A DNA stretch of 64,000 nucleotides from Litorimonas sp964511495 (GCA_964511495.1 CAZEFT010000003.1:1-64000), one strand, 5' to 3'. Shown: positions 53,222-63,369, numbered from the stretch's first letter. Notes: generated by a model from the sequence alone, not told the origin. Numbers and translations: made by a program.

Positions 53222-54213
53222 ACGCTGCGCCCGTCTGGGCAGCACCTGTTATTTCATCCGTTGAGAGCGGTGCGAATTTTGAAGCCGCTGTCAAAGCCTA
53301 TCAGGACGGAAAAATTACACAGGCCCTTAGCTTAGCTAAAACCGCCGCCAGAGCCGGGAACTCTGACGCTGCCGTTCTGGCAGGGTATATCTTACGCAAA
53401 GGTGAGACAGGAACAGCCGATTTCACCGGCGCCAAAAAGTGGTATCAACAAGCTGCTTTGAAGAGCAATCCTGATGCCTTAGTCGCTTTAGGTGAGATGG
53501 GTCTCAAAGGACAAGCCGGATTAACGGCGCAGGATGCATTGTCATATTTACTTCGCGCCGCCGAATCTGGTCGAACAGATGCCATGCGCACGCTCGCAGA
53601 TATGTACCGCTTAGGTAAAGGCACCAAACCTAATCCGTCTGAGTCTGAATTTTGGCTGCGCAAGGCCGCGCAGAGTTTTGATCCTGATGGTGCGAAAGCT
53701 CTCGGGGATAGTCTGTTTGAAAGCGACCCGAAAGCGGCCCTGAAAGCCTATGAACAAGCCGCAAATGCTGGACATATAGAGGCGGCCTATATTGCCGGTA
53801 TCATGTATGCGGAGAATTTTGATATTCGCCCGGATGAGAAAAGGTCAGCGCAATGGTTGCGCATGGCCGCAGAAGGCGGCCATGCCGCTGCCATGGCCGA
53901 TTACGGCTTACTCGTTTATCAAGGTGTTGCCACACAACCTTCTCAAAAAGAGGCCGCTGCCTGGTTTAAAAAATCGGCTGAGAAAGGTGATAGTGAAGGC
54001 CAATTCCTTTATGCATTTACCTTAGCAAAAGGCGAAGGCGTCACGCAGGATTTTGAGAAAGCCTATTTCTGGGCACTCAAATCCATTGAAAGCGCGCAAA
54101 CCGTAAAAGGAGATGATCTTTATCAGAAAGATCGCCAATCCCTTTTGAAAGGTCTGCAGGGAAAACTTTCACCCGAAGTCCAAGCTCGCATTGAAGCCAA
54201 ACGAACGCCATAA
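53188..54213 (+). CDS. Sel1-repeat (SEL1-like TPR) exported protein
   Basis: A 341-residue protein. A short hydrophobic leader ends at about PVWA, then residues about 25-320 form SEL1 repeats such as AARAGNSDAAVLAGYILRKGE and AAEGGHAAAMADYGLLVYQG. Such repeats are protein-binding scaffolds. The start lies within thiE in another frame; longer upstream extension would be out of composition. A periplasmic location is inferred from the leader, which lacks clear basic residues. Confidence 0.75.
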   Translation: MFGACASIITLNAAPVWAAPVISSVESGANFEAAVKAYQDGKITQALSLAKTAARAGNSDAAVLAGYILRKGETGTADFTGAKKWYQQAALKSNPDALVALGEMGLKGQAGLTAQDALSYLLRAAESGRTDAMRTLADMYRLGKGTKPNPSESEFWLRKAAQSFDPDGAKALGDSLFESDPKAALKAYEQAANAGHIEAAYIAGIMYAENFDIRPDEKRSAQWLRMAAEGGHAAAMADYGLLVYQGVATQPSQKEAAAWFKKSAEKGDSEGQFLYAFTLAKGEGVTQDFEKAYFWALKSIESAQTVKGDDLYQKDRQSLLKGLQGKLSPEVQARIEAKRTP

Positions 54214-54288
54214 ACCCTGCCCGAATATTATTGCTTTGCTGGTTTTACAGGCTATCAATAGGAAATTTTATTATTCGGGGAGCTTTGC

Positions 54289-55899
54289 ATGTCGGACAGT
54301 CAATCCACAGCATCTAATTCGGGCGGGAATGAGAATTCCAAAGGTTTTTTATCATGGGTCGAAAAAACGGGGAACCGTTTACCTGATCCGGTTTTTATCT
54401 TCTTCTATTTGATTGTTATTCTGGTCGTCATTTCGATTTTGACCAGTCTTTTCGGCCTGACAGCAGATCACCCCGTGAAGAAAAACGCAGATGGTACGGC
54501 AGAGATTATTAAATCCGCCAGTTTGATTTCAGCGGAAAATATCCAGCGCCTCTGGGTCGAAATGCCGAAAACTTTCACACACTTCCATCCTTTGGGTTAT
54601 GTTTTAGTGGTCATGTTGGGTGCAGGCGTTGCCGAACGTTCCGGCTTATTTGCCAGCGGTATTCGCCAAGCCGTTCGCGGCGCCCCAAAGTTTTTACTGA
54701 CACCCGTCGTCGCTTTAGTCGCTATGTTATCCAACCACGCTGCCGATGCGGGCTATGTTGTGATGATTCCTCTCGCAGCCATTCTATTCGCCTCTGTGGG
54801 ACGGCACCCGATGGCCGGTATAGCCGCGGCCTTTGCAGGCGTATCAGGTGGTTTTTCTGCGAATATTTCCCCCGGCCAACTCGATGCACTCCTATTTGGC
54901 ATTACCGAAGCTGCCGTGGAAGGCGCGGGGATTGACCCGAGTTGGACAATGAATATTGCTGGTAATTGGTATTTCATTGCTGTCTTGATGGTAATTTATC
55001 TGCCGGTGATCTGGTATGTTACTGATAAAATCATTGAGCCTCGATTAGGCAAATGGGTGCCGGATGAGCGTCAAGCCATCGAATATGGAGGTGAAGACAA
55101 GCCCTTAACCGACGCCCAAAGAAAAGGCTTGCGTCATGCAGGCTTGGCCATTTTAGGCGTTTGCCTCTTATGGGCAGCAATGACATTTTCTCCGGGAACA
55201 CCCTTACTCAATGACGGTCCCGGCACGGAAGAGCAAGCTTGGTACGTAACAGCAACACCTTTCTTCCGCTCTCTTGTTGCGGGCTTTATGGTGCTATTCC
55301 TCGCCGCAGGTTGGGCTTATGGTCGGGCGGCAGGATCCATTAATGATCACAGAGATCTTGTCGATATGATGGCAGAGGCCATGAAAGATATGGGATATTA
55401 TCTGGTTCTTGCTTTTGCAGCAGCTCATTTTGTGGCGATGTTCAACTGGTCAAATTTGGGACTGATTACTGCCGTTCACGGGGCTAACGGCATTAAAGCC
55501 AGCGGATTACCCTTGCCAATCGCATTAGGCTTGATTGTTCTGTTCTCTGCTCTGCTAAACCTTTTTGTAGGGTCAGCCAGTGCGAAATGGGCGCTTCTGG
55601 CCCCTGTCTTGGTACCGATGCTAATGCTTCTGGGTATTTCACCTGAAGGCGCGACAGCCGCTTACCGTGTCGGGGATGGCGCCACAAATATCATCACTCC
55701 CCTTATGGTTTACTTCCCGCTCATCCTCGTCTTTGCCCGTCGCTGGCAGAAGGATTTTGGTTTAGGTAGTTTGACCGCCATGATGATACCCTATTCAATC
55801 TGGTTGCTGATTTCGGGTGTCATTTTGATGGTTGCGTGGATTGCCTTTGGTTTCGATTTGGGGCCGGGCGCACCCATTTCTTATAGCTTACCTGGCTAA
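54289..55899 (+). CDS. AbgT-family transporter
   Basis: A 536-residue membrane transporter of the AbgT family. The start WVEKTGNRLPDPVFIFFYLI, the motif MLSNHAADAGYVVMIPLAA and the repeat end FVGSASAKWALLAPVLVPM with YRVGDGATNIITPLM are diagnostic. Members import p-aminobenzoyl-glutamate or export sulfonamide-like compounds. GGGGAGC precedes the ATG; a terminator follows. Confidence 0.92.
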   Translation: MSDSQSTASNSGGNENSKGFLSWVEKTGNRLPDPVFIFFYLIVILVVISILTSLFGLTADHPVKKNADGTAEIIKSASLISAENIQRLWVEMPKTFTHFHPLGYVLVVMLGAGVAERSGLFASGIRQAVRGAPKFLLTPVVALVAMLSNHAADAGYVVMIPLAAILFASVGRHPMAGIAAAFAGVSGGFSANISPGQLDALLFGITEAAVEGAGIDPSWTMNIAGNWYFIAVLMVIYLPVIWYVTDKIIEPRLGKWVPDERQAIEYGGEDKPLTDAQRKGLRHAGLAILGVCLLWAAMTFSPGTPLLNDGPGTEEQAWYVTATPFFRSLVAGFMVLFLAAGWAYGRAAGSINDHRDLVDMMAEAMKDMGYYLVLAFAAAHFVAMFNWSNLGLITAVHGANGIKASGLPLPIALGLIVLFSALLNLFVGSASAKWALLAPVLVPMLMLLGISPEGATAAYRVGDGATNIITPLMVYFPLILVFARRWQKDFGLGSLTAMMIPYSIWLLISGVILMVAWIAFGFDLGPGAPISYSLPG

Positions 55900-56198
55900 G
55901 ACTGGACTTTGCTCACAAACATATCACAAACGGTTTTATAGACTGTGAGGGAGCAATAAGGTTTATAGCGTGCATCTCTTCCCTTTGAGATAACGCAAAA
56001 TCTTTTCCCCTTCTGGTTTTGTAAGACTTCGGGGCCGGTTTACCGGCCCCTTTTTTATTCAAACACGCTTAAGAACAGAGAGTTAAGAAAATTATCACCA
56101 TTGAGCCTGCAGGGCCTGACCCGACCGAAAAGACCAGAACTGTGAAGTAAATTTAGATTGGTATGGTATCACATAAGCGAACCCAATGCGCGCCTTGG
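55900..56198. other. Intergenic region after the AbgT gene
   Basis: About 300 bases without a gene. The terminator at 56031-56056 is its only clear feature. The remainder shows no frame or repeat that I can support. Confidence 0.6.
56031..56056 (+). terminator. Rho-independent terminator
   Basis: GGGGCCGG (56031-56038) pairs with CCGGCCCC (56043-56050) across TTTA, followed by six T. It ends the AbgT transporter transcript. Confidence 0.92.
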
Positions 56199-57110
56199 TT
56201 AATTCGCCAAAGTCCTGGCTATTCTGAAGCCATAATCATTATAGCGATAATCCTGCGTGTAGCGCAGGCGTTTAGAGGCGCGCATTTGATAGCCATAGGT
56301 CACCCATGACCCCCCTCGCATGATACGATATTTGCAATCGCCATCCGTGCGGGCTCGTCCGTCTCTTGGCGCATTTTCATGATTAGGGGACCAACAATCT
56401 TGCACCCATTCATAGACATTACCGTGAATGTCATAAACGCCATATTCATTGGCGGGAAAGCTTCCCACGGGTAAGGTTTTCTTACGATAAACACCTTTGG
56501 GAGCAGCACCATAAGGAAATTCACCATTAAAATTCGCCTGTTTGGACGAGATGGAATTTCCTGTTGAAAACGGAGCATTAAGATTGCCTCTGGCGACATA
56601 TTCCCATTCAGCTTCCGTCGGAAGGCGGTAGCGTAAACCCGTTTTCCTGTTCAACCAACGAATATAAGTTTGTGAGTCATTCCAACTGATATTAATGACG
56701 GGACGCTGTCCCTTACCCCAGCCTGAATCATCCGGACGGTAGCCTTTGCACCCTCCGCCTTTGATGCATTTATTCCAATCATCGAAGGTCACTTCAAAGC
56801 GGCCGATTTCAAACGGCGTCGCAATCGTGACGGCAATTTGCGGACCCTCATTCGCATCCCGCTCCAATTCCGTTTGCGGACTACCCATTAAAAATTGCCC
56901 CGGCGGAATCGTCACCATATTCATCGCACGGGGTGAAGGTTGAGAATGGTCTCTTTTTTTAGGTTTGGGTTTTTCGATTTTAGGTTTAGGCGGCTTGGCG
57001 TCCAGCAAGATATAACGGCGCGCTTCGATAGATTGGGAATCTGCCCAACATTCCGTGGGTTGGACGAAGCTCGCGCCGCTTAAAATCAAGACACATATCT
57101 CACCAATCAT
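56199..57110 (-). CDS. Exported formylglycine-generating-enzyme-type (SUMF1) protein
   Basis: A 303-residue protein. A hydrophobic leader ends near ECWADS and a Pro/Lys-rich linker follows (KPKPKKRDHSQ). The FGE-sulfatase domain covers about 68-300: MVTIPPGQFLMGS, YRLPTEAEWEYVARG, YDIHGNVYEWVQDCW and GGSWVTYGYQMRAS. True formylglycine enzymes modify sulfatases; many relatives have other roles. No sulfatase gene lies in the window. Confidence 0.8.
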   Translation of the reverse strand: MIGEICVLILSGASFVQPTECWADSQSIEARRYILLDAKPPKPKIEKPKPKKRDHSQPSPRAMNMVTIPPGQFLMGSPQTELERDANEGPQIAVTIATPFEIGRFEVTFDDWNKCIKGGGCKGYRPDDSGWGKGQRPVINISWNDSQTYIRWLNRKTGLRYRLPTEAEWEYVARGNLNAPFSTGNSISSKQANFNGEFPYGAAPKGVYRKKTLPVGSFPANEYGVYDIHGNVYEWVQDCWSPNHENAPRDGRARTDGDCKYRIMRGGSWVTYGYQMRASKRLRYTQDYRYNDYGFRIARTLAN

Positions 57111-57165
57111 AAAGTCATTTTAAACCCGTTATCTTTAGAAACGATTGAAACAGAAAGGCGTTGAT

Positions 57166-57993
57166 TTAGTGATCATACCCCGGATTTGTACGGGCCAATT
57201 TTCTCATCAAGCCGGGCCAAACAAGGTTATCTCCCATACCCGGAACAAAAGCTGCCGCACCTTGCATATAGACTTTATCCGCCATCGCTTCAGGCTCTTC
57301 AATCAGATTATCTTCACCTCCAACGGATTGAGCAAAAATCTGAGCTTTGCAGGCATTTTCCAGAAAATACATACGCAGAAAAGCGGTGCCGCAAGTCTTG
57401 CCCAAAGTCAGCGTTCCGTGATTACGTAGCATTAATAGGCTTTTTGAACCCAAATCATCGACAATGCGCTCTCGCTCATCCGTATCTAGCGCAATGCCTT
57501 CATAATCATGATAGGCCAGATCATTATAAACCTGCATAGCCATTTGAGTGTAACGTCTTAAGCCCTTTTTCTGCGCCGAAACGGCCATACCGTAAGGTGT
57601 GTGAACATGGATAACGCAGCCCGCATCTTCGCGTGCCATGTGCACAGCCGAATGAATGGTAAAACCGGCAGGATTGATGAAGTAAGGTGTATCCTGACAA
57701 ATTTTTCCGTCGCCATCAATTTTGACCAAGGCGGAGGCCGTCATTTCGTCAAACATAACGCCATAAGGATTAATCAGAAAACGGTGCGCGCCGTCTTCAT
57801 CGGGCAAACGAGCGGAAATATGTGTGAAGACCAAATCGGTCCAACCATGCATGGCGCAAAGACGATAGGTCGCCGCTAATTGTTTGCGAATAGCCCACTC
57901 CGTATCCGAGACCTTACCCTCCAAACGTGGAATTTCTGTCGGATCGGCGATATCAAAACCTGCGGCTGTCGTCATAGCGCTATGTTGGGTCAC
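57166..57993 (-). CDS. Class II aldolase/adducin family protein
   Basis: A 275-residue zinc aldolase-fold protein. Zinc ligands are in VIHVHTPYG and LRNHGTLT; THISARLP marks the active site side. The family includes fuculose and ribulose phosphate aldolases; this sub-branch has no assigned substrate. The GTG start is supported by GGAG six bases upstream. It is divergent from galM. Confidence 0.85.
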   Translation of the reverse strand: MTQHSAMTTAAGFDIADPTEIPRLEGKVSDTEWAIRKQLAATYRLCAMHGWTDLVFTHISARLPDEDGAHRFLINPYGVMFDEMTASALVKIDGDGKICQDTPYFINPAGFTIHSAVHMAREDAGCVIHVHTPYGMAVSAQKKGLRRYTQMAMQVYNDLAYHDYEGIALDTDERERIVDDLGSKSLLMLRNHGTLTLGKTCGTAFLRMYFLENACKAQIFAQSVGGEDNLIEEPEAMADKVYMQGAAAFVPGMGDNLVWPGLMRKLARTNPGYDH

Positions 57994-58078
57994 GAAGGGC
58001 TCCTTGTCATTCTTTTCTTATCTATGCCGTAATTTATCCCTTATTGGCAAGGCAAGGAGAGCTGTTTAAGCGTGAAGC

Positions 58079-59062
58079 ATGATAACTATACAGAGATTTG
58101 GGACCTTACCGAATGGCGAGCCCGTCAACGCCTATCGCGTGAGAGCGGAAAGCGGATTGTCCGCCACGTTTTTGAATTATGGTGCGACTTTACAATCACT
58201 CATTTTGCCCGATGGACGCGATATAGTTTTAGGGTTTGATCATTTGGAAGACTATCTCAAGCCCCATGCCTTTTTTGGTGCGGCGATTGGACGGGTCGCT
58301 AATCGTATTGAAAAGGCTCGCTTTGTAATTGACGGGCAGAATTATAAAGTTTCCGCGAATGAAGGCGTCCATGCGCTTCATGGCGGGCCCGTCGGTTTTG
58401 ACCGCGTAAATTGGACAGCCTCAGTTGAACATCAGGGCGTAAAATTCACTCATATTAGTCCCGAAGGACATCAAGGTTATCCCGGGAAGCTCAAGGCAAG
58501 CTTCCGCTATAGTCTGGATAATGAGGGATTATGCATAGAGATGATGGCCGAAACTTCGCACCCAACTCCCGTGAATCTCAGTGCGCATAGCTATTTTAAT
58601 CTGGGCGACGTGGATATCAATCAGCATAAACTATCCTTCCCGGCGGACTACTTTTTCGAAACTGATAAGGACGGCATTAATCACGGCGAAGCCTGTCGTT
58701 TAGACTCTCATGAGTTTGATTTTCGCGCTTCGGAACCAATTTCCGAGCGGGCCTTTGATCATCACTTCAATATTCCGGGGACAGGCATGCGAAGAATGGC
58801 GACTCTATTTTCGCCAGATGGCCTTCACAGATTAATCGTCTTGTCTGACTTACCCGGAATGCAAGTTTACAGCGGACAAGCAATACCCCCCTGTATCGGA
58901 AAAAATGGCAGGTCTTATGGCCCTTTTTCAGGCATCGCTTTTGAACCACAATTTCCGCCAAATGCAGTAAACCTGCCAGGAGCAAGTGATATCATTCTGC
59001 GCCCCGGACAACGGTGGACGCAGACGATTTTATATAAAGTGGCAAGCCTAAAAACGGTTTAG
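58079..59062 (+). CDS. galM: Aldose 1-epimerase
   Basis: A 327-residue mutarotase that interconverts alpha and beta sugar anomers. The blocks GRVANRIEKARF, GVHALHGGPVGFDR, NLSAHSYFNLG and the catalytic Glu in GIAFEPQFPPNAVN are present. It is divergent from the class II aldolase gene and converges on ald. Confidence 0.9.
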   Translation: MITIQRFGTLPNGEPVNAYRVRAESGLSATFLNYGATLQSLILPDGRDIVLGFDHLEDYLKPHAFFGAAIGRVANRIEKARFVIDGQNYKVSANEGVHALHGGPVGFDRVNWTASVEHQGVKFTHISPEGHQGYPGKLKASFRYSLDNEGLCIEMMAETSHPTPVNLSAHSYFNLGDVDINQHKLSFPADYFFETDKDGINHGEACRLDSHEFDFRASEPISERAFDHHFNIPGTGMRRMATLFSPDGLHRLIVLSDLPGMQVYSGQAIPPCIGKNGRSYGPFSGIAFEPQFPPNAVNLPGASDIILRPGQRWTQTILYKVASLKTV

Positions 59063-59102
59063 AGGCCAACATTATGCGTTTATGATACGCCTGATTAATG
59101 TG

Positions 59103-60215
59103 TTAGAGGCACGTCTCAGGCTCAACCCATTCTAAACCTTGTGCTTCGGCTACAGCTTCAATGGTGAGCTTACCTTCGCAAACATTCAACCCATTCAGCA
59201 AGTGCTTGTCCGCGCGCAACGCTTCTTTCCAGCCTAAGCGCGCCAATCGCTTGGCATGGTTGAGTGTTGCTGCGTTTAAAGCATAGGTCGATGTGCGAGC
59301 CACTGCACCGGGCATATTCGCGACACAATAATGCACGACACCGTCCACAATATAAGTCGGATCTGCGTGAGTTGTGGCGTGAGAAGTTTCAAAACAGCCC
59401 CCTTGGTCAATCGCTACATCAACAAGAACAGAACCATCCATCATTGTGGAGAGGTGCTCTTTTGTCACTAATTTTGGTGCCGCCGCACCGGGGACAAGAA
59501 CGGCCCCGACAACAAGGTCAGCTGTCTTTAAAAGCTCATCTAACACAGCCGGCGTAGAACGAATGACTTTCGCGCGAGGACCAAAATAATAAGACAGTTC
59601 TTCCATACGTTTATTGCTGCGGTCCAGAATGGTAACGTCCGCTTGCATACCAACCGCCATTTGGGCCGCATTAAAGCCAACATCGCCGCCGCCAATAATA
59701 ACGACCTTCGCGGGCGCCGTTCCAGGAACACCGCCCAAAAGAACACCTCGACCACCTCCGTCTTTTTGCAAGGCTTTTGCACCGACCTGTATTGACAGGC
59801 GTCCGGCGACTTGGCTCATAGGACGCAAAAGCGGAAGAACTCCTTCATCATTCGTGACTGTTTCATAAGCGATACAAACAGCGCCACTGTCAATTAGGTC
59901 TTTGGTTTGTGGTGCGTCCGGGGCGAGATGTAAGTAAGTGTATAAAATTTGTCCGGGACGTAACATGGTCCGCTCAACCGCTTGCGGTTCCTTCACTTTA
60001 ATAATCATATCCGCTGCAGCAAAAATTTCTGCCGCTGTTTTTGCGATTGTGGCCCCTGCGGCCTCATAATCTGTGTCAGAAGCACCAATACCGGAACCAG
60101 CCTCTGTCTCTACCATGACAGACTGCCCATCTTGGACAAGTTCAGCCACGGACTCAGGGGTCAGACCCACACGATATTCATGGTTCTTAATTTCTTTTGG
60201 GACACCGATTAGCAT
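59103..60215 (-). CDS. ald: Alanine dehydrogenase
   Basis: A 370-residue NAD-dependent enzyme that interconverts alanine and pyruvate plus ammonia. The start MLIGVPKEIKNHEYRVGLTP and the NAD motif GGGDVGFNAAQMAVGM are diagnostic, as is VVHYCVANMPGAVARTST. GGAGA precedes the ATG. An Lrp-type regulator gene lies divergent, the usual AldR-type arrangement. Confidence 0.95.
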   Translation of the reverse strand: MLIGVPKEIKNHEYRVGLTPESVAELVQDGQSVMVETEAGSGIGASDTDYEAAGATIAKTAAEIFAAADMIIKVKEPQAVERTMLRPGQILYTYLHLAPDAPQTKDLIDSGAVCIAYETVTNDEGVLPLLRPMSQVAGRLSIQVGAKALQKDGGGRGVLLGGVPGTAPAKVVIIGGGDVGFNAAQMAVGMQADVTILDRSNKRMEELSYYFGPRAKVIRSTPAVLDELLKTADLVVGAVLVPGAAAPKLVTKEHLSTMMDGSVLVDVAIDQGGCFETSHATTHADPTYIVDGVVHYCVANMPGAVARTSTYALNAATLNHAKRLARLGWKEALRADKHLLNGLNVCEGKLTIEAVAEAQGLEWVEPETCL

Positions 60216-60289
60216 AGCGCTCTCCTATGAGGTCTCATCTTTTTGCTCTAATCGGCATGTATCAAACTCAATTTCGATAATCTTTCTAA

Positions 60290-60329
60290 AATTGTTCGAC
60301 AATTGCGGGTTAATTCGAATATATATTCG
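60290..60329. promoter_or_regulatory. Two palindromes in the ald-Lrp divergent region
   Basis: AATTGT-TCG-ACAATT (60290-60304) and the perfect CGAATATATATTCG (60316-60329) lie 12 bases apart between the two divergent genes. The spacing and AT-rich cores fit Lrp/AsnC operator sites, so the regulator probably controls both ald and itself. Confidence 0.65.
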
Positions 60330-60359
60330 CATAAATCTTATAAATATGAATGTAGTTCT

Positions 60360-60824
60360 ATGATTGATGGAATTGATCGGAAAATACTCGAACTCCTGCG
60401 ACAGAATTGCCGCCTCTCCATTGCGGAAATCGGTGATAGGGTCGGCCTCTCGGCTTCCGCCTGTCATCGCCGCATTGGAATTTTAGAGAGCCAAGGCATT
60501 ATTGAGCGTTATGCAGCCCGTTTAAATGGTGAGAAACTAGGTTTTCTTATGACGTTTTATGTTGAAGTTACTTTGGAAGGACAAAGTGAGGCTATTCTTT
60601 CGGCTTTTGAAAAAGCGGCAGTGTCTCGCCCTGAAGTCTTGGAATGCCACCTTATGACCGGAAGTGCGGATTATTTGATAAAAGTAGCGGCACCGGACAC
60701 TAAGGAATATGAGCGTCTATACAAGCGCGTGATTTCAGCCCTGCCACACGTCAATCGGATCCAATCTTCACTCGTTATGAAGACCGTGAAACGCTGGACA
60801 GGATATCCACCGCAAGGGGCTTAA
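60360..60824 (+). CDS. Lrp/AsnC-family regulator (AldR-like)
   Basis: A 154-residue transcription factor. The helix-turn-helix is at about 5-45 (DGIDRKILELLRQNCRLSIAEIGDRVGLSASACHRRI) and the RAM ligand domain follows at 65-140. I start at the ATG that gives the family N-terminus; the longer frame of 19 codons crosses the operator region. It is divergent from ald and probably activates it when alanine is present. Confidence 0.92.
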   Translation: MIDGIDRKILELLRQNCRLSIAEIGDRVGLSASACHRRIGILESQGIIERYAARLNGEKLGFLMTFYVEVTLEGQSEAILSAFEKAAVSRPEVLECHLMTGSADYLIKVAAPDTKEYERLYKRVISALPHVNRIQSSLVMKTVKRWTGYPPQGA

Positions 60825-60990
60825 AGAAGCGGAGCACCACAGTATAATCACGGACCTCATCATAAAGCTTTCCGGTTTTTTAATAGACCCGACAAAAAAA
60901 TTGTTTATGCCAAAGGGATTGGTTATGGGCATAGATATAAGGCTATTCGCCTTTCGCTCCGGCTCCTTAAATAAGGCTTTGTGACGTGTC

Positions 60991-63369
60991 ATGAGACAAA
61001 ATTCTCAACAGCTCCGAAACAGGTCTTGTCTGGCTCTTTTACGTGGCAGTGCACTCACCACTGCTTTCCTTTTCTCAACAATGTCAATTTCGGCTTTCGC
61101 CCAAATCGGCGTAGACCAAACGGCTACTGGGACGAACCGTCCTTTGGAACTGGCGGAAGATAGTCCGTTTCGCGACCCTGACCTTTTTTATCTGGAGGCC
61201 GACAGCCTGACCAGTGATGAGGAGACAGGCATTCTCACCGTTCAGGGTCAGGTTGAGGGGCGCTATGAAGATAGAAGCCTCCGCGCTGATGAAGTCATCT
61301 ATTACAGAGAGACCGGTCGTGTCATTGCAACGGGCAATGTCACGCTGATTGATGCTACAGGCTCGGTTCAATATGCCGATAAATTAGAGCTTTCTGAAGA
61401 ATTAGAAGCAGGTACGGCCACAAATTATACGGGCCGCATCCAAGGAGGAGGCGTCGTAGGTGCGCGTTTTGTAAATCGTAACACCAATGAAGAATTTGAA
61501 TTCTACAATGCGTATTATACAGCCTGTGAAATTTGTCGCGAAGACGGAGAAGTCAAACGTCCCGCTTGGCGACTACGCGCGAAACGGGTGCGCCAAGACA
61601 GAGACACGCGTACCATACGCTATAATGACGCCGTATTGGAACTTTTGGGCCTACCCGTTTTTTATACGCCCTATCTTGCCCATCCTGACCCAAGCGCGAA
61701 GCGGGCGAGTGGTCTTTTGACGCCCTTTATCGGTGTTACAAGTGATAAAGGCTTCACGCTTCAAACACCTTATTATTGGGCCATTGACGATTATACCGAA
61801 GCCACCTTTACGCCACGCCTCTTCACCAAAGCAAACCCTCTCTTGGAATATCAATTTGCCCGTCGTTTCCATACAGGGCGGGTCGATGTCGAGGGTAGTT
61901 TCACCTATGGCAGTATTTTTAACCGCAACGGCAACCCTTTCGACGATCCGACCGATTTTGCCAATCCTGCAACAGCACCGATAGGGAAAAGATGGCGGTC
62001 TCATCTGTTTGCGGATGGATATTTCCAACCCAGCGATTTTTGGGATTATGGTTTTGGCGTTCAATTGGCCACGGATGATAATTACCTCAACCGGTATGAT
62101 TTAAATGAACAACCAGGCACACGTGGCCTCTATCAATCAGAAAGTCGCCGTAATACGAGTCAGGCATTTCTCATCGGACAGAACGACAATACCCGTTTCA
62201 GTGTTTCAACCGTCGGGTTTCAGGATTTGCGCTCACGCTTTGAGGAACTCGATAGCGGGAAAATTCTATTTGATTCCGTCGATGATAGTCTCTTACCAAT
62301 CGTTGCACCAAAGATTGAAATTGAAACATATCTTAGTGACCCCGTTCTTGGCGGACGGCTTAAAGCTTTTGGTGATACGACTTGGTTAACCCGTAAAAAC
62401 GGCTCAGATTATGGTCGCGCAACTGCGGGACTAGACTACTCAAAAACCTGGATTGCACCCGGTGGTTTTGAAGTGAAACCCTTCGCTCAGGCTCGATTCG
62501 ATTATTTTGAGCTAGAGCCGGAAGGCGGCGTGACATCCGATTTCACCCGCACATTAGGTCAGGTCGGCGCCGACATTCGCTACCCCCTAATTAAGTCGAC
62601 CTCTACAGTAGACTGGGTTTTGGAACCCCGCATTCAGGTCACCCAAAGTTTTGGTGACGGAAAATTCAATGAGTTTGTCGGTATTAACGGGAATGGTTCA
62701 ACCGTTTCGCTTTTCCAAGACGGCAATAATATTGATTTCGACCAAGCACAGTTTTGGAATTCCAATAAAAATGCAGGCTATGATTTATGGGAAAAGGGCC
62801 TGCGTGCAGATGTCGGCGGGTCTCTGATCGCAAATTGGAATGATAATCGTGCTCATCTTTTTGTCGGGCAAAGTTATACGAGCGATACTGAAAACCGCTT
62901 CGCCGACAATACAGGGCTAGAAGGGAGCACCTCCGATATTGTCGGCCTTTTCGAAATGAATTTGGGCCAATATTTCTCGACCAAAACGCGGGTACGCTTC
63001 AATGATGATGAAGGCGAATTTCGACGTATCGACTCCTCTCTACGGTTTCGCAATAAACGCCTGAATGCCGGGGCGCGTTATTACCGCGTCGAGGACAACA
63101 CATTAGACATCACCGGGGCACCTTCAGAAGAAGTATCAGGCTCTGTTGGCTTTAAAATAAATAATCGCTGGAGCACACGCTACACAGGCTATTATGATAT
63201 CGACAGTGATAATTTTAGACGCCAGCGTGTCTCTTTGGCTTATCAAGACGACTGTACCCTCATAGAGTTTATTTATAATCGTAATAATGTCGTCAATGAC
63301 GCGGTAAGGGACACGTCCGGCTTTGGGATCCGTATCGCTTTACTCTCTCTTGGCGATACGTCGAATTAA
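60991..63369 (+). CDS. lptD: LPS-assembly protein LptD
   Basis: A 792-residue outer-membrane protein that, with LptE, places lipopolysaccharide on the cell surface. The signal peptide ends near SAFAQ. The OstA-like N-terminal domain includes the block YLEADSLTSDEETGILTVQG, and the C-terminal part is the 26-strand barrel (VDWVLEPRIQV, NNRWSTRYTGYYD). Usually surA or pdxA follows in Alphaproteobacteria; here a convergent gene does. Confidence 0.93.
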   Translation: MRQNSQQLRNRSCLALLRGSALTTAFLFSTMSISAFAQIGVDQTATGTNRPLELAEDSPFRDPDLFYLEADSLTSDEETGILTVQGQVEGRYEDRSLRADEVIYYRETGRVIATGNVTLIDATGSVQYADKLELSEELEAGTATNYTGRIQGGGVVGARFVNRNTNEEFEFYNAYYTACEICREDGEVKRPAWRLRAKRVRQDRDTRTIRYNDAVLELLGLPVFYTPYLAHPDPSAKRASGLLTPFIGVTSDKGFTLQTPYYWAIDDYTEATFTPRLFTKANPLLEYQFARRFHTGRVDVEGSFTYGSIFNRNGNPFDDPTDFANPATAPIGKRWRSHLFADGYFQPSDFWDYGFGVQLATDDNYLNRYDLNEQPGTRGLYQSESRRNTSQAFLIGQNDNTRFSVSTVGFQDLRSRFEELDSGKILFDSVDDSLLPIVAPKIEIETYLSDPVLGGRLKAFGDTTWLTRKNGSDYGRATAGLDYSKTWIAPGGFEVKPFAQARFDYFELEPEGGVTSDFTRTLGQVGADIRYPLIKSTSTVDWVLEPRIQVTQSFGDGKFNEFVGINGNGSTVSLFQDGNNIDFDQAQFWNSNKNAGYDLWEKGLRADVGGSLIANWNDNRAHLFVGQSYTSDTENRFADNTGLEGSTSDIVGLFEMNLGQYFSTKTRVRFNDDEGEFRRIDSSLRFRNKRLNAGARYYRVEDNTLDITGAPSEEVSGSVGFKINNRWSTRYTGYYDIDSDNFRRQRVSLAYQDDCTLIEFIYNRNNVVNDAVRDTSGFGIRIALLSLGDTSN

